Of a stretch of DNA of 64,000 nt, positions 43,331-52,327 are shown piece by piece. The translations under genes were made by a program, and so were the position numbers. Numbering within the stretch: position 1 is the first letter of the stretch; every line of letters starts with the position of its first letter. The DNA lies in contig NZ_BOMV01000089.1 in assembly GCF_016862375.1 (NCBI RefSeq), forward strand, positions 51,301-115,300, in the 5' to 3' direction. The notes under the pieces were generated by a model that was not told the DNA's origin, made no database searches, and saw only the letters and a program-made list of their open reading frames with translations. The DNA comes from Paractinoplanes rishiriensis (GTDB lineage: Bacteria > Actinomycetota > Actinomycetes > Mycobacteriales > Micromonosporaceae).

Positions 43331-43430
43331 GGCGGCGAACGTAGCGCAGGTCGCCGGCCGGGGACATCGATATTCCCGGCTCACGCGCCGGCGAGGCTGC
43401 GCAACTCCCGGGCGATGGCCGGCGGTGCCG

Positions 43431-43898
43431 TCAGGTGGCGAGGTGGCCGGTGGCCCGCAACAACGCCCGGGCGAACCGGTTGAGTTCCGTGCCGGGGAGC
43501 TCCCGCGGGGTGAACCAGCCCAGCTCGCTGATCTCCTCCCGGTCGGGGACCGGCGTCCCGCCGGCGATGCCTGCCTGGTAAACGGCGGTGACGTAGGCGA
43601 CCCGGTCGCCGTTGGCATAGGTCACCTCGTAGTCGGCGCCGCCGAGCACGTCCAGCAGCCGCGGCCGGCCGATCTGGAAGCCGGTCTCCTCGCGGATCTC
43701 CCGTACGGCCGCCTGCGCCGGGGACTCGCCGATGTCGACCGCGCCGCCGGGCACCGCCCACCCGTCCCGGTGCCCGGCATGACGCACCAGCAGGAGCCGC
43801 GCCCGATCGTCAACCACGATGACCGACACCGACGGTAGTTGAATCAACTCGTGGCCGATCATCGCCCGCAGCCGGGCCAGGTGCGAGGAGATAACCAC
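43431..43898 (-). CDS. NUDIX hydrolase
   Basis: Nucleoside-diphosphate-X hydrolase of 155 residues. The NUDIX box is complete: GGAVDIGESPAQAAVREIREETGF (GX5EX7REUXEEXGU). The N-terminus ISSHLARLRAMIGHELIQLPSVSVIVVDD matches a common actinobacterial subgroup. GTG 43898 is taken as the start because family similarity begins there; ATG 43862 is an alternative. Substrate could be an oxidised nucleotide or NDP-sugar; not decidable from sequence. Confidence 0.9.
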   Translation of the reverse strand: MVISSHLARLRAMIGHELIQLPSVSVIVVDDRARLLLVRHAGHRDGWAVPGGAVDIGESPAQAAVREIREETGFQIGRPRLLDVLGGADYEVTYANGDRVAYVTAVYQAGIAGGTPVPDREEISELGWFTPRELPGTELNRFARALLRATGHLAT

Positions 43899-43976
43899 TA
43901 CGGAACAATAGCCGCGTTCTGCTCCACCCGTAAGTGTGCCAATGCCGCGAGTCATAGCGCTACGTAGATAGCGACA

Positions 43977-44005
43977 TGGACACACAGCGACCCCACTGGT
44001 ACTAG
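43977..44005 (+). promoter_or_regulatory. Promoter for a leaderless message
   Basis: A -35 TGGACA (43977-43982), 17-base spacer and -10 TACTAG (44000-44005) place the transcription start at about 44012, which is the GTG start codon of the PAS protein. No ribosome-binding site is present, in keeping with leaderless translation. Confidence 0.65.
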
Positions 44006-44011
44006 TTAGGC

Positions 44012-45649
44012 GTGCTGAGGGCCATCGAATGGGCCGTGCTGGGCTTCGGCAGCGCGGCCGCCATCGCCTACGGGGTCCGCCGTCACCGACCGGCCCGGAT
44101 CGGTCCCTGGCTGCTGCTCGCCGGCGCCATCGTGGCGAGCACCGCCGGCGACGTGCTGACCGCGTTGGGCCGGCCCGGCGTGGCCGACGTCTGCTTCTAC
44201 GCCATGTTCGTGCTGGTCGCCTGCGGTCTGCTGCAGCTGACCCGGATCGGTGCGATTCTCGTCGACCGGGCCCGGCTCATCGACCTGCTCGCACTCGGGT
44301 GCTCGACGCTGCTGGTGGTCTGGGTGTTCGTCGTCGGCGACGCGGGCCGGATCGGACAGATCTCCGGGGCGTACGTCATCGGAGCCCTGCTGCTCCTCGC
44401 GGTTGTCGCCCGCGTGCTGGTCGCCGTGGGCCGCAATCTGTCGGCCGCGCTGCTGGTCATCGGTGCGGTGGGTGTGCTGGTCAGTGACATCGTGCAGCCG
44501 CTGTGGCCGGGCCGGCTGAGCGAGTCCGGGTTCGTGGTGCTCTACCTGGCCTGGGGCGCCGCCGCGCTGCACCCGTCGATGGTGCGGCTGACCGAGCCCG
44601 CGGCGCCGCGTCCGAGCCCGTGGCGCGGGCACTGGGCGGCGCTGCTGGGCATCTCCGTCGCCACGCCGCCGGTGGTCCTGCTGATCGAGGCGGTCAACGG
44701 CACGGTCGGCGACGGCGTGGTGATCGCCGTGGCCGGTGCGATCACGCTTCTGCTGACCATCACGCGGCTGACCGACTCGGTGACTCTGAACGGCCAGGCG
44801 TTGACGCGTGAGCGCGGCCTGCGGCAGGCGAGCGCCGCGCTGGTCGCCGCCGCCGACACCGCGGCCGTGGACGAGGCCGTCCGAGCCGCGATCGCCCAGC
44901 TCATGCCGCCGGAGGCGCTCCGTAGCACCGAATTCGCCGTCGACGACCGCCAGTTCACGCCCGATACGGTGCCCGGCCCCGGCGCCGGCCCGCCGTCCCG
45001 CAGCTGGTGGATCGAGGGCGCGGACCGCGACTACGTCACGCTGGTCTGCCCGCTCTGGCTGGAGCCGCTCGCCGTCGCCCGGCCCAGCGGCGGCGCCCTG
45101 ATCCTGGTGGGCCGCCGGGACACCCTCACCGCCACCCGGGACACCCTCGAGGTGCTGGCTGGTCAGGCGGCGCTCGCGCTGGACCGCGTCTCCCTGGTGG
45201 AGGCGGTCGGCCGCCGCGACAGTGACCTCTATCTGCGTGCGGTGATCCGGAACAGCGCGGACATCATGGTGGTGATCGACGAGGACCAGCGCATCCGGTA
45301 CGCCAGTCCGTCGCTGCGCGAGCTGCTCGGCACCGACGATCTTCCGCCGCTGGCCACCCTCGACGATCTGGTGCATCCGGACGATCGCGACCAGCTGCGT
45401 CAGGCCCTCCGCGGCTCCGGCGACGGGGTGGTGTACTGCTCGCTGCTGCGGGCGGACGAGAGCCAGGTGCTGGTCGAGGCCACGTACCGCGACCTGCGCG
45501 AGGACCGGCTGGTCCAGGGCTTCGTGGTGACCATGCGGGATTTCACCCAGGGCCATGAGCCGGACGAGCAGCGGTCCCATGGCGACAACCTGGACGAGTT
45601 ACCGGCCCGGGTCAACCGGCGCAGCGCTCGGCACAAGTTCCGCTACTAG
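44012..45649 (+). CDS. Membrane PAS sensor protein without output domain
   Basis: Protein of 545 residues. The N-terminal half has about eight transmembrane segments (about 5-260). A GAF-like region follows (about 270-400, RQASAALVAAADTAAVDEAVRAA to LAGQAALALDRVSLVEAV), then a PAS domain (about 405-520, DLYLRAVIRNSADIMVVIDEDQRIRYASPSLRELLG to VVTMRDFTQ). The order and wording match the first half of the GGDEF-EAL protein at 59759-62812, but the chain ends about 25 residues after the PAS with no GGDEF or EAL domain. No downstream remnant is visible, so it is either a natural sensor-only protein that acts through a partner, or an old truncation. GTG start, leaderless promoter. Confidence 0.85.
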   Translation: MLRAIEWAVLGFGSAAAIAYGVRRHRPARIGPWLLLAGAIVASTAGDVLTALGRPGVADVCFYAMFVLVACGLLQLTRIGAILVDRARLIDLLALGCSTLLVVWVFVVGDAGRIGQISGAYVIGALLLLAVVARVLVAVGRNLSAALLVIGAVGVLVSDIVQPLWPGRLSESGFVVLYLAWGAAALHPSMVRLTEPAAPRPSPWRGHWAALLGISVATPPVVLLIEAVNGTVGDGVVIAVAGAITLLLTITRLTDSVTLNGQALTRERGLRQASAALVAAADTAAVDEAVRAAIAQLMPPEALRSTEFAVDDRQFTPDTVPGPGAGPPSRSWWIEGADRDYVTLVCPLWLEPLAVARPSGGALILVGRRDTLTATRDTLEVLAGQAALALDRVSLVEAVGRRDSDLYLRAVIRNSADIMVVIDEDQRIRYASPSLRELLGTDDLPPLATLDDLVHPDDRDQLRQALRGSGDGVVYCSLLRADESQVLVEATYRDLREDRLVQGFVVTMRDFTQGHEPDEQRSHGDNLDELPARVNRRSARHKFRY

Positions 45650-45660
45650 TGGTCAGCCGG

Positions 45661-46155
45661 TCAGCCCTCCGCTTCTTCGCGGACGTCCTTGCCCTGCTCG
45701 GCGAACGCCTTGAAGTCCTGCATGTGCTGCAGCGACTGCTTGCGGAAGGCGCCCGGCATCAGAAGTCCCACCAGCCGCATCAGCACGCCGCTGAACCGGT
45801 ACTCGTTCTCGCTCGTCCAGAGCGTCTTCTCCGGACCGGCCTCGGTCAGCCGTTCGCGCGCGGCGCTCCACATGCCCTTGCCGACGATCTCGCGCTCGAA
45901 ATGGACGATGCTGCCGCTCGGGATCGCACTCAGGTCCTCCGGTTCCCGGCGCGTGACGGTCTCGGTGCCCTCGAACTGCTGCTGCCCCGTCTGCAGCACG
46001 ACCCGTGACTTGGTGCCGACGTGTCCATGCGTGCCGTGGAGCGGCTCGTGCAGTACCAGGCCCCGCAGCCACATCGGCAGGTGTGCCGGGTCGGCCAACA
46101 GCTGGGCCACCTTCTCCAGCGGCAGAGCGATCTCGATCGACACCGTGTACTTCAT
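45661..46155 (-). CDS. SRPBCC-fold (polyketide cyclase/START-like) protein
   Basis: Protein of 164 residues with the helix-grip SRPBCC pattern: an N-terminal strand and helix (MKYTVSIEIALPLEKVAQLLADPAHLPMWLRGL), a central antiparallel sheet and a long C-terminal helix (FRKQSLQHMQDFKAFAEQG). Such proteins bind hydrophobic small molecules or lipids; no catalytic residues can be assigned. It is divergent from the second PadR-ABC-FtsX module, so the same operator region may also affect it. Confidence 0.82.
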   Translation of the reverse strand: MKYTVSIEIALPLEKVAQLLADPAHLPMWLRGLVLHEPLHGTHGHVGTKSRVVLQTGQQQFEGTETVTRREPEDLSAIPSGSIVHFEREIVGKGMWSAARERLTEAGPEKTLWTSENEYRFSGVLMRLVGLLMPGAFRKQSLQHMQDFKAFAEQGKDVREEAEG

Positions 46156-46225
46156 GGCGACGCTCCAGGTTCTCGAGGGAGGACGGTCATTATCGGGAAC
46201 CGGCAGGCGAGGTTCCAGCCGGGCG

Positions 46226-46269
46226 TTGACGAGGCACCCCTAACGGTTTAGCTTATCCCTAACGGTTAG
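46226..46269 (+). promoter_or_regulatory. Promoter with paired PadR operators (second module)
   Basis: A -35 TTGACG (46226-46231) is followed after 17 bases by TAGCTT (46249-46254). The operator half-pair CTAACGGTTTAG (46240-46251, one extra base) overlaps the -10, and CTAACGGTTAG (46259-46269) lies 19 bases further on. This repeats the design at 8832-8879, including the position of the first copy on the -10. Confidence 0.72.
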
Positions 46270-46280
46270 GGAGGGTGTCC

Positions 46281-46846
46281 GTGCCCGGAAATGTGGCTGC
46301 GGCGGAGCCGTCGCATGGTGTCCAGCTCGGCGTGGTGCAGGAGGTGCTGCTCGCGCTGCTGGCCAAGGAGTCCAGCCATGCCTATCAGCTGCGCGCTCAC
46401 CTGCAGCTCGTGCTCGGGCCACTGGCCGACGCGCTCAAGGAGGGTCAGGTCTACGTGACCCTCAACCGGCTGGAGCGGGCCGGGCTGGTCGGTGCCGAAC
46501 GGGTCGGGCAGGGTGACCGCCCGGAGCGGAAGGTCTATTCGCTGACCGGCGCCGGCCGCGACCGGGTGGCCGGCTGGCTGGCGGACACCAGCTGGCCGAA
46601 GCCGGCGCCGGCCGAGTTCCACCTCAAGCTGGTCGCGGCGGCCGCGGCGAGGCTGGGTGATCCGGCGCGGATCGTGGACGGGCAGCGGCATGCGGTGCTC
46701 GCCGAACTGGCCGCGGTGCAGCGGGCGGCGCTCGCCGAACCGCCGGGGTCGGTGGCCGGGCTGCTGCTGGAGGGCGTGGTCCTTCGCCTGCAGGCCGATC
46801 TGCACTGGCTGGAGGCGTGTGCGCGGTTCTGGGGTGGGCAGCGATC

Positions 46847-46850
<4 letters not shown>
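46281..46850 (+). CDS. PadR-family transcriptional regulator (paralogue)
   Basis: Regulator of 189 residues with an N-terminal winged helix (VVQEVLLALLAKESSHAYQLRAHLQLVLGPLADALKEGQVYVTLNRLERAGLV) and a C-terminal dimerisation helix ending LQADLHWLEACARFW. The N-terminus carries an extra 19 residues relative to the paralogue at 8305-8823. GTG 46281 is preferred since GGGAGG (46268-46273) lies at correct spacing; a GTG at 46275 is too close. The stop overlaps the ABC gene's ATG (ATGA). It should bind the paired palindromes upstream and possibly those of the other module. Confidence 0.9.
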
Positions 46851-47566
<716 letters not shown>

Positions 47567-47569
47567 GCG

Positions 47570-49441
47570 ATGGGACGCATCCTGGTGATCTGCCGGCTGG
47601 CCCTGCGCGACCTGCGGAAACGGCCGGGCGAGGCGGCGCTGCTGCTGCTCGCCATCGCGGCCGCCACCACCACGCTGAGCCTCGGGCTGATGCTGCGCGG
47701 GGTGACCGACGAGCCGTACCACAGCACCCGGGCAGCCACCGCCGGGCCGGACGTCCAGGTCGGGCTCGCGCCCCGGCCCGGCGCCACGGTGGACCCGGCC
47801 CAGCTGGCGCGGCTCGCCGGCGAGCCCGGCGTGACAGCGTCCAGCGGGCCATACCCGTACACCCAACGGAGGGTGACCACCGACGGCCTGAGCGTGCACG
47901 CCTGGCTGCAGGGCCGGGACACCAGGTCGGCCCCGGTCGACGCGCCGAGTCTGACGGCCGGCGACTGGGCCGCACCGGGCGGCGCCGTGCTGGAGGCGAG
48001 CTTCGCCGGGGCCATCGGCGCGGAGGTGGGCGACCGGATCGACATCGGGGGGCGCCCGTTCACCGTGGCCGGTGTCGCGGTGAGCGCGGCGGCCACCCCG
48101 TACCCGAAATTTTGTCTCTCGCCGTGCTTCTGGGGATCCGCACACCCGGCGATACCGGAGCCGCCGGACGGCACGGCGCGGCCGGGCAACGTCACGAAGC
48201 CGCGCACCGCGGGCGCCGGGCAGGAGGGCTTCTTCATCGGCCCGGCCGGCCTGATCTGGCTCACCGAGGCGGACACGCAGGCCCTGGCCGCGGATCGCCC
48301 GCTCGGCTATCTGCTGAACCTGCGCCTCGCCGACCCGGACGCCGCGCCGGCCTTCGCCGCCGCGCACGTCGCGGCCGGTGACACCACCGCCATGGCGCCC
48401 GTGACCTGGCAGGACATCCAAGGCGCGAACGCCTGGGTGTTCGAGGCCAAGCGGTTCAGCCTGCTGGTCGGCAGCTGGCTGCTGGTGCTACTGGCGCTGG
48501 CCAGCATCGTGGTGCTGGTCGGCGGGCGGATGGCCGACCAGGTGCGCCGGGTCGGCCTGCTCAAGGCGGTCGGTGCCACCCCGGCCCTGGTCGCCGCGGT
48601 GCTGCTGGCCGAACACCTGGTGATCGCCGTGCTGGCCGCCGGCACCGGCCTGACCGCCGGCCGGCTGCTCGCCCCGCTGCTCACCGAACCCGGTGCCGGC
48701 CTGCTCGGCCGGGCCGACCCTGCGCCGTTCACGCCGGCCACGATCGCCCTGGTGATGGCGGCCGCCGTCGGCATCGCGGCGCTGGCCACCTTCGTCCCGG
48801 CCGTCCGGGCAGCCCGGACCGGCACCATCGAGGCACTCGCCGACAGTGCCCGCCCGCCCACCCGCAACGGCCGCCTGATCGCGCTCTCCGCCCGCCTGCC
48901 GGTGCCGCTGCTGCTCGGCATCCGGATCGCGGCCCGCCGCCCGCGCCGCACGTGGCTGAGCGTCTTCGCGGTGGCGGTGACCGTCACCGGGATCGTGAGC
49001 GCGCTGGCGGTCCGGGCGAACCGCTTCGCGGAGGCGGCACCCGGCGCCGACCCACGGATCGCGGTGACCCAGGGCCTGCTGGTGGTCACGCTGATGCTGA
49101 CCGTGCAGGCAATCGTCAACACGATCTGCCTGACCTGGGCCACCACCTTGGACACCCGGCGGCCCGCGGCGCTGGCCAGGGCGCTCGGCGCCACCCCGGC
49201 CCAGGTGAGCGCCGGCCTGTCGGCGGCGCAGCTGCTGCCCGCGCTGGCCGGGGCACTGCTCGGCGTGGCCGGCGGCCTGGGCCTGGCCCAGATCCTCGAC
49301 GACGACCCGCTGGCCGTACCGCCACTGTGGCAGCTGACCGCGGTGCTGCTCGGCACCGTGAGCGTGATCGCAATCTGCACGGCCGTGCCGGCCCGGTTCG
49401 GCGCCAGCCGCCCGGCCGGCGAGATCCTGCAGAGCACTTGA
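47570..49441 (+). CDS. FtsX/MacB-type ABC transporter permease (paralogue)
   Basis: Permease of 623 residues with an N-terminal membrane segment, an extracytoplasmic domain (about 45-290) and the FtsX core, including GGRMADQVRRVGLLKAVGATP and later repeats (RPAALARALGATPAQVSAGL). The extracytoplasmic domain has an insertion relative to the paralogue at 5789-7576 (around CLSPCFWGSAHPAIPEPPDG, with two Cys), which may alter the ligand or add a disulfide. Last gene of the operon. Confidence 0.9.
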   Translation: MGRILVICRLALRDLRKRPGEAALLLLAIAAATTTLSLGLMLRGVTDEPYHSTRAATAGPDVQVGLAPRPGATVDPAQLARLAGEPGVTASSGPYPYTQRRVTTDGLSVHAWLQGRDTRSAPVDAPSLTAGDWAAPGGAVLEASFAGAIGAEVGDRIDIGGRPFTVAGVAVSAAATPYPKFCLSPCFWGSAHPAIPEPPDGTARPGNVTKPRTAGAGQEGFFIGPAGLIWLTEADTQALAADRPLGYLLNLRLADPDAAPAFAAAHVAAGDTTAMAPVTWQDIQGANAWVFEAKRFSLLVGSWLLVLLALASIVVLVGGRMADQVRRVGLLKAVGATPALVAAVLLAEHLVIAVLAAGTGLTAGRLLAPLLTEPGAGLLGRADPAPFTPATIALVMAAAVGIAALATFVPAVRAARTGTIEALADSARPPTRNGRLIALSARLPVPLLLGIRIAARRPRRTWLSVFAVAVTVTGIVSALAVRANRFAEAAPGADPRIAVTQGLLVVTLMLTVQAIVNTICLTWATTLDTRRPAALARALGATPAQVSAGLSAAQLLPALAGALLGVAGGLGLAQILDDDPLAVPPLWQLTAVLLGTVSVIAICTAVPARFGASRPAGEILQST

Positions 49442-49450
49442 GGCTTCGCG

Positions 49451-49981
49451 TCATCGGTCTCCCAGTTCAGTGACCAGCCGTTCGCCGTCCGGCCACGGAC
49501 CGAAGCCGCCGGCGGTGTCGAGGTGGCCGGCGTCGCCGGCGTCGACCAGCTCCGCACCCCAGTCCGCAGCGAACTGCTCGAACTGTGCAAAGGACGTATA
49601 CGGATCGGTCCGGCTGGCGACGAGCACCGCGGGAAACGGCAATCGGCCACGCGGCACCACCCACGGAACGTCGCCGGGCTCGTCCGGCTCAGCCCCGTCG
49701 ATGTACGGCGGCGTGACCAGCAAGGCAGCGCGCACCGGTCCGGTATGGCGAGCCGCCCACACCACGGTGGTGATACAGCCGGCGCTGTGCGCGATGAGTA
49801 TCGCCGGCTCGTCCGATCCGCTGACCGCCGCATCCAGCGCCGCGACCCGCTGCCGAAGAACGAGCGGCGGCTTCGGAGGCTCGGGCGCCCACCGATATCC
49901 GGGACGTGCATCCGCCCACCGGCGCATCCAATGCTCCGGCCCTGGAATCCCACGCCCCGGCACAAGAAGATGTCGCGTCAC
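49451..49981 (-). CDS. RBBP9/YdeN-type serine hydrolase
   Basis: Small alpha/beta hydrolase of 176 residues. It starts MTRHLLVPGRGIPGPEHWMRRW, with the family's W-rich N-terminus. The nucleophile is in LIAHSAGCITTV, the acid in ASRTDPYTS and the His in GDAGHLDTAGGFGPWPDGE. This H-L-D/N-x-x-x-G-F-G-x-W-P ending is diagnostic for the RBBP9/YdeN family (PF06821-type). Substrate unknown; family members are esterases. Its 3' end lies close to the convergent permease stop. Confidence 0.88.
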   Translation of the reverse strand: MTRHLLVPGRGIPGPEHWMRRWADARPGYRWAPEPPKPPLVLRQRVAALDAAVSGSDEPAILIAHSAGCITTVVWAARHTGPVRAALLVTPPYIDGAEPDEPGDVPWVVPRGRLPFPAVLVASRTDPYTSFAQFEQFAADWGAELVDAGDAGHLDTAGGFGPWPDGERLVTELGDR

Positions 49982-50025
49982 CGCGCCGATCTTAAAGCCT
50001 GCGCGAGCCGACCGCGAATCAGCCC

Positions 50026-50253
50026 TTACTGCGGCCCGCAGCCCGCCTCTCCCGGAATGCGGGGCATTTCACCGCTGCAGGACTGCTGAAATGTCTGGTA
50101 AATACGCGCGGCGTGGCGTCGCGCCTTGCCATGGTCGCGGCGACGCTGCTGGTCGCGCCGGAGGATATCGGCAGGCGAACTCCGCTCGCCAGACTTTGCG
50201 TGGACGCGCATTGCGGCTAATTCAACCCGGCTGAACAATGAGAGTTGTGTCAT
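50026..50253 (-). CDS. Small hypothetical basic protein
   Basis: Candidate gene for 75 residues beginning MTQLSLFSRVELAAMRVHAKSGERSSPADILRRDQQRRRDHGKARRHAARIYQTF. ATG 50253 has GGGGAG ten bases upstream. The middle is strongly basic (RRDQQRRRDHGKARRH), compatible with nucleic-acid binding. Base composition is AT-richer than the neighbours. No family recognised; it may be a short transferred or remnant gene. Confidence 0.4.
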   Translation of the reverse strand: MTQLSLFSRVELAAMRVHAKSGERSSPADILRRDQQRRRDHGKARRHAARIYQTFQQSCSGEMPRIPGEAGCGPQ

Positions 50254-50292
50254 GGCCAATTATCTCCCCGCCGACCGCGGGGAAGCCAGTCC

Positions 50293-50376
50293 TCAATAAT
50301 GCCAGATTTCTTGGGCGTTGATGAAAGCGCGATCACGCTCGTTAAGCCCGGTGTTCTCCAGAATTCGCTGAATCAT
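50293..50376 (-). CDS. Possible 27-residue small ORF
   Basis: ATG 50376, with GGGAAG upstream, opens MIQRILENTGLNERDRAFIN and ends at 50293, 39 bases before the next small gene at 50253. The amino-acid composition is normal and the codons are much AT-richer than elsewhere in the window. It may be a leader peptide or the tail of a lost gene. Confidence 0.3.
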   Translation of the reverse strand: MIQRILENTGLNERDRAFINAQEIWHY

Positions 50377-50501
50377 CGCATTCTTCCCGGCGCCATACCC
50401 AGAACATTGCGAACTGCAAATGGTTCGCAAGGAGAGTGAGCCCGCGACAATCACGTACGTGTCGCTGGGTCGTCGTCGGCCCGCCCTTCCGGGCCTGCGA
50501 G

Positions 50502-51056
50502 CTAGCCCGCGCCGGCTGCCAGCACCGCGGCGTCCGGCCAGGCCATCCGCAGCTTCTCGGGAGCGCCGCGCAGATGCGCCGGATCGCCGCCCGGTGCCGA
50601 TGCCACCCCGGTCTCCACGCACACCGCGCCGCATGCGCGATAGAAGGCCTGCGCCGCCGTGTTCTGCCGCAGCACCCACAGGTGGACGCCCGCGGCGGAC
50701 GCACCGGTCACCGCCGCCGCGGCCGCCCGGGACAGCAACTGCCGGCCGATGCCGCCGCGGTGCCGATGGGCCACCACGTGCAGGTTGTCGACCAGGCTGC
50801 CCCAGGTCGCGTGGTCGTCGAAGATTACGTGCGCGAAGCCGGCCAGCTCGCCGTCCTGCTCGGCCAGGATCGTCGCGGTGGCCGGCGAGGGCGTCCCCAG
50901 CCGGGCCGTCCACACCTGCCGGCGGTCGTCCGCGGCGGCCCGGTCGAGGTAGTCGTCGGTGTAGGCGCCGCGGTAGTGCCGCTGCCAGCTGTCGGTGTGC
51001 AGGGCCGCGACCCGGTCGGCGTCGGCGCCCGTCGCCGGTCGGAAGAGGAGGGACAT
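50502..51056 (-). CDS. GNAT-family N-acetyltransferase
   Basis: Acetyltransferase of 184 residues. It opens LLFRPATGADADRVAALHTDSWQRHYRGAYTD, the motif of the common 'DSW...YRG' GNAT group. The acetyl-CoA region is VDNLHVVAHRHRGGIGRQLLSRAAAAA (RGGIGR), and LWVLRQNTAAQAFYRACGAV is the C-terminal family signature. It starts one base after the upstream peptidase gene ends, so the two are probably one transcript. Confidence 0.9.
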   Translation of the reverse strand: MSLLFRPATGADADRVAALHTDSWQRHYRGAYTDDYLDRAAADDRRQVWTARLGTPSPATATILAEQDGELAGFAHVIFDDHATWGSLVDNLHVVAHRHRGGIGRQLLSRAAAAAVTGASAAGVHLWVLRQNTAAQAFYRACGAVCVETGVASAPGGDPAHLRGAPEKLRMAWPDAAVLAAGAG

Positions 51057-51057
51057 C

Positions 51058-52317
51058 TCAGCGCAGCCCGGCGGCCATGTCCATCAGGTGGCCCAGCACC
51101 TGTTCGCCGCCGGTGCGCAGGCCGTCGTGCTCGTGCTCGTTGGTCACCCAGGTGCGCACGTTGCCGACCGCGGCGGCGGTGTCCAGCGACAGGCCGGCAT
51201 CCACGTACAGGTCCTCGAAGTAGACCGCGGCGCAGACCGGCACCTCGTTCGCGGCCAGCCTCTCCGGATCGTAGAGCGGGGGCCAGTCGGTGGTGGCGGC
51301 CAGGATGTCGGCGGCGCCCGCGAACGGGCGCAGGGCGGCGATCTGCTCGAACATCCAGGGGTACATCATCTCGCCGGTGAACAGCAGCGGGTCGGCGCCG
51401 GCCGCGAACTCCGGGTAGCGTCCGATGGCCCGGGCCGCGGCCCATCCGGTGGGTGCACTGCCTTGGCCGTACGTGAATTCCTGGAGCGCGGCCAGCGGTG
51501 TGTCGATGAAGCCGGTGAGCCGCATGACCTCGTAGCGGAAGGTGTCCGACAGTTCGTCGCCGTGCCACGCCTCGTCGAGCAGCCAGTGCACCTGGGCGAA
51601 GCCGTAGCTCATTCCGAACAGGTTGCCGAGGAACCGGAACCGCTCGGCGGTGAGCCGGTCGCCGTCCGGCAGTCGTACATCCTCCGCGGTCAGGTGGTCG
51701 GCGATCCGGCGCACCGCCGCCGCGTCCTCCGGGTAGGCCCGGTAATACTCGGCGTTGCGCCGCGCCACCCGCGGATACGTGCGCGCGTACACGTCATCGC
51801 CGGTCGCGGTGATGCCCGGCAGCCCGCCGGTGACGAAGCAGTGCCGCAGGCCCTGCGGCGCCTGGGACAGGTAGGTCATGGTGACGAAGCCGCCGTAGCT
51901 CTGGCCGAGCGTGTCCCAGGCGACGCCGCCGGCCACTCGCTGCCGCAGGATTTCGGCGTCGGCCACGATGCTGTCCGCTCTAAACCATTTGAGGTACGCG
52001 GCCAGCTGCGCGCCGGACATGCCGCGCACCGTGCGCCCGACCAGCGGGGTGCTGCGCCCGGTGCCACGCTGGTCGAGCAGGAGCACCCGGTGGGTCCGCA
52101 CGGCGCGGGCGATCCAGCTCTCGGCCCGGACCGGCCGCGGCGACTTGCCGCCCGGCCCGCCCTGGAGGAAGAGCAGCCAGGGCAGGTCGTCCCCGGCCCG
52201 GTCGGCGGCCACCGCCTCACGGGCGAAGACCTCGATGGTGCCGGCACCGGGCCGCCCATGGTCGAGCGGCACGGTGACGGTGTGATCGGTGAAGCGGAGT
52301 CCCGGGTTGGCGATCAT
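51058..52317 (-). CDS. Alpha/beta hydrolase, S33 prolyl aminopeptidase-like
   Basis: Intracellular peptidase-like hydrolase of 419 residues, without signal peptide. The oxyanion segment is LLFLQGGPGGKSPR, followed by LLDQRGTGRSTP (typical of S33 proline iminopeptidases), the nucleophile Ser in TLGQSYGGFVTMTY, and a C-terminal His in NEHEHDGLR. S33 enzymes remove N-terminal proline or other residues. ATG 52317 begins MIANPGLRFTDHTVTVPLDH, the usual start. Co-oriented with the GNAT gene at a one-base gap. Confidence 0.88.
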   Translation of the reverse strand: MIANPGLRFTDHTVTVPLDHGRPGAGTIEVFAREAVAADRAGDDLPWLLFLQGGPGGKSPRPVRAESWIARAVRTHRVLLLDQRGTGRSTPLVGRTVRGMSGAQLAAYLKWFRADSIVADAEILRQRVAGGVAWDTLGQSYGGFVTMTYLSQAPQGLRHCFVTGGLPGITATGDDVYARTYPRVARRNAEYYRAYPEDAAAVRRIADHLTAEDVRLPDGDRLTAERFRFLGNLFGMSYGFAQVHWLLDEAWHGDELSDTFRYEVMRLTGFIDTPLAALQEFTYGQGSAPTGWAAARAIGRYPEFAAGADPLLFTGEMMYPWMFEQIAALRPFAGAADILAATTDWPPLYDPERLAANEVPVCAAVYFEDLYVDAGLSLDTAAAVGNVRTWVTNEHEHDGLRTGGEQVLGHLMDMAAGLR

Positions 52318-52327
52318 GCCTCCCAGA

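Noticed and set aside
50420..51223. Plus-strand open frames opposite the acetyltransferase and peptidase genes
   Set aside because: Antisense shadows rich in Arg/Pro/Ala with no recognisable fold; the minus-strand genes carry full family motifs.
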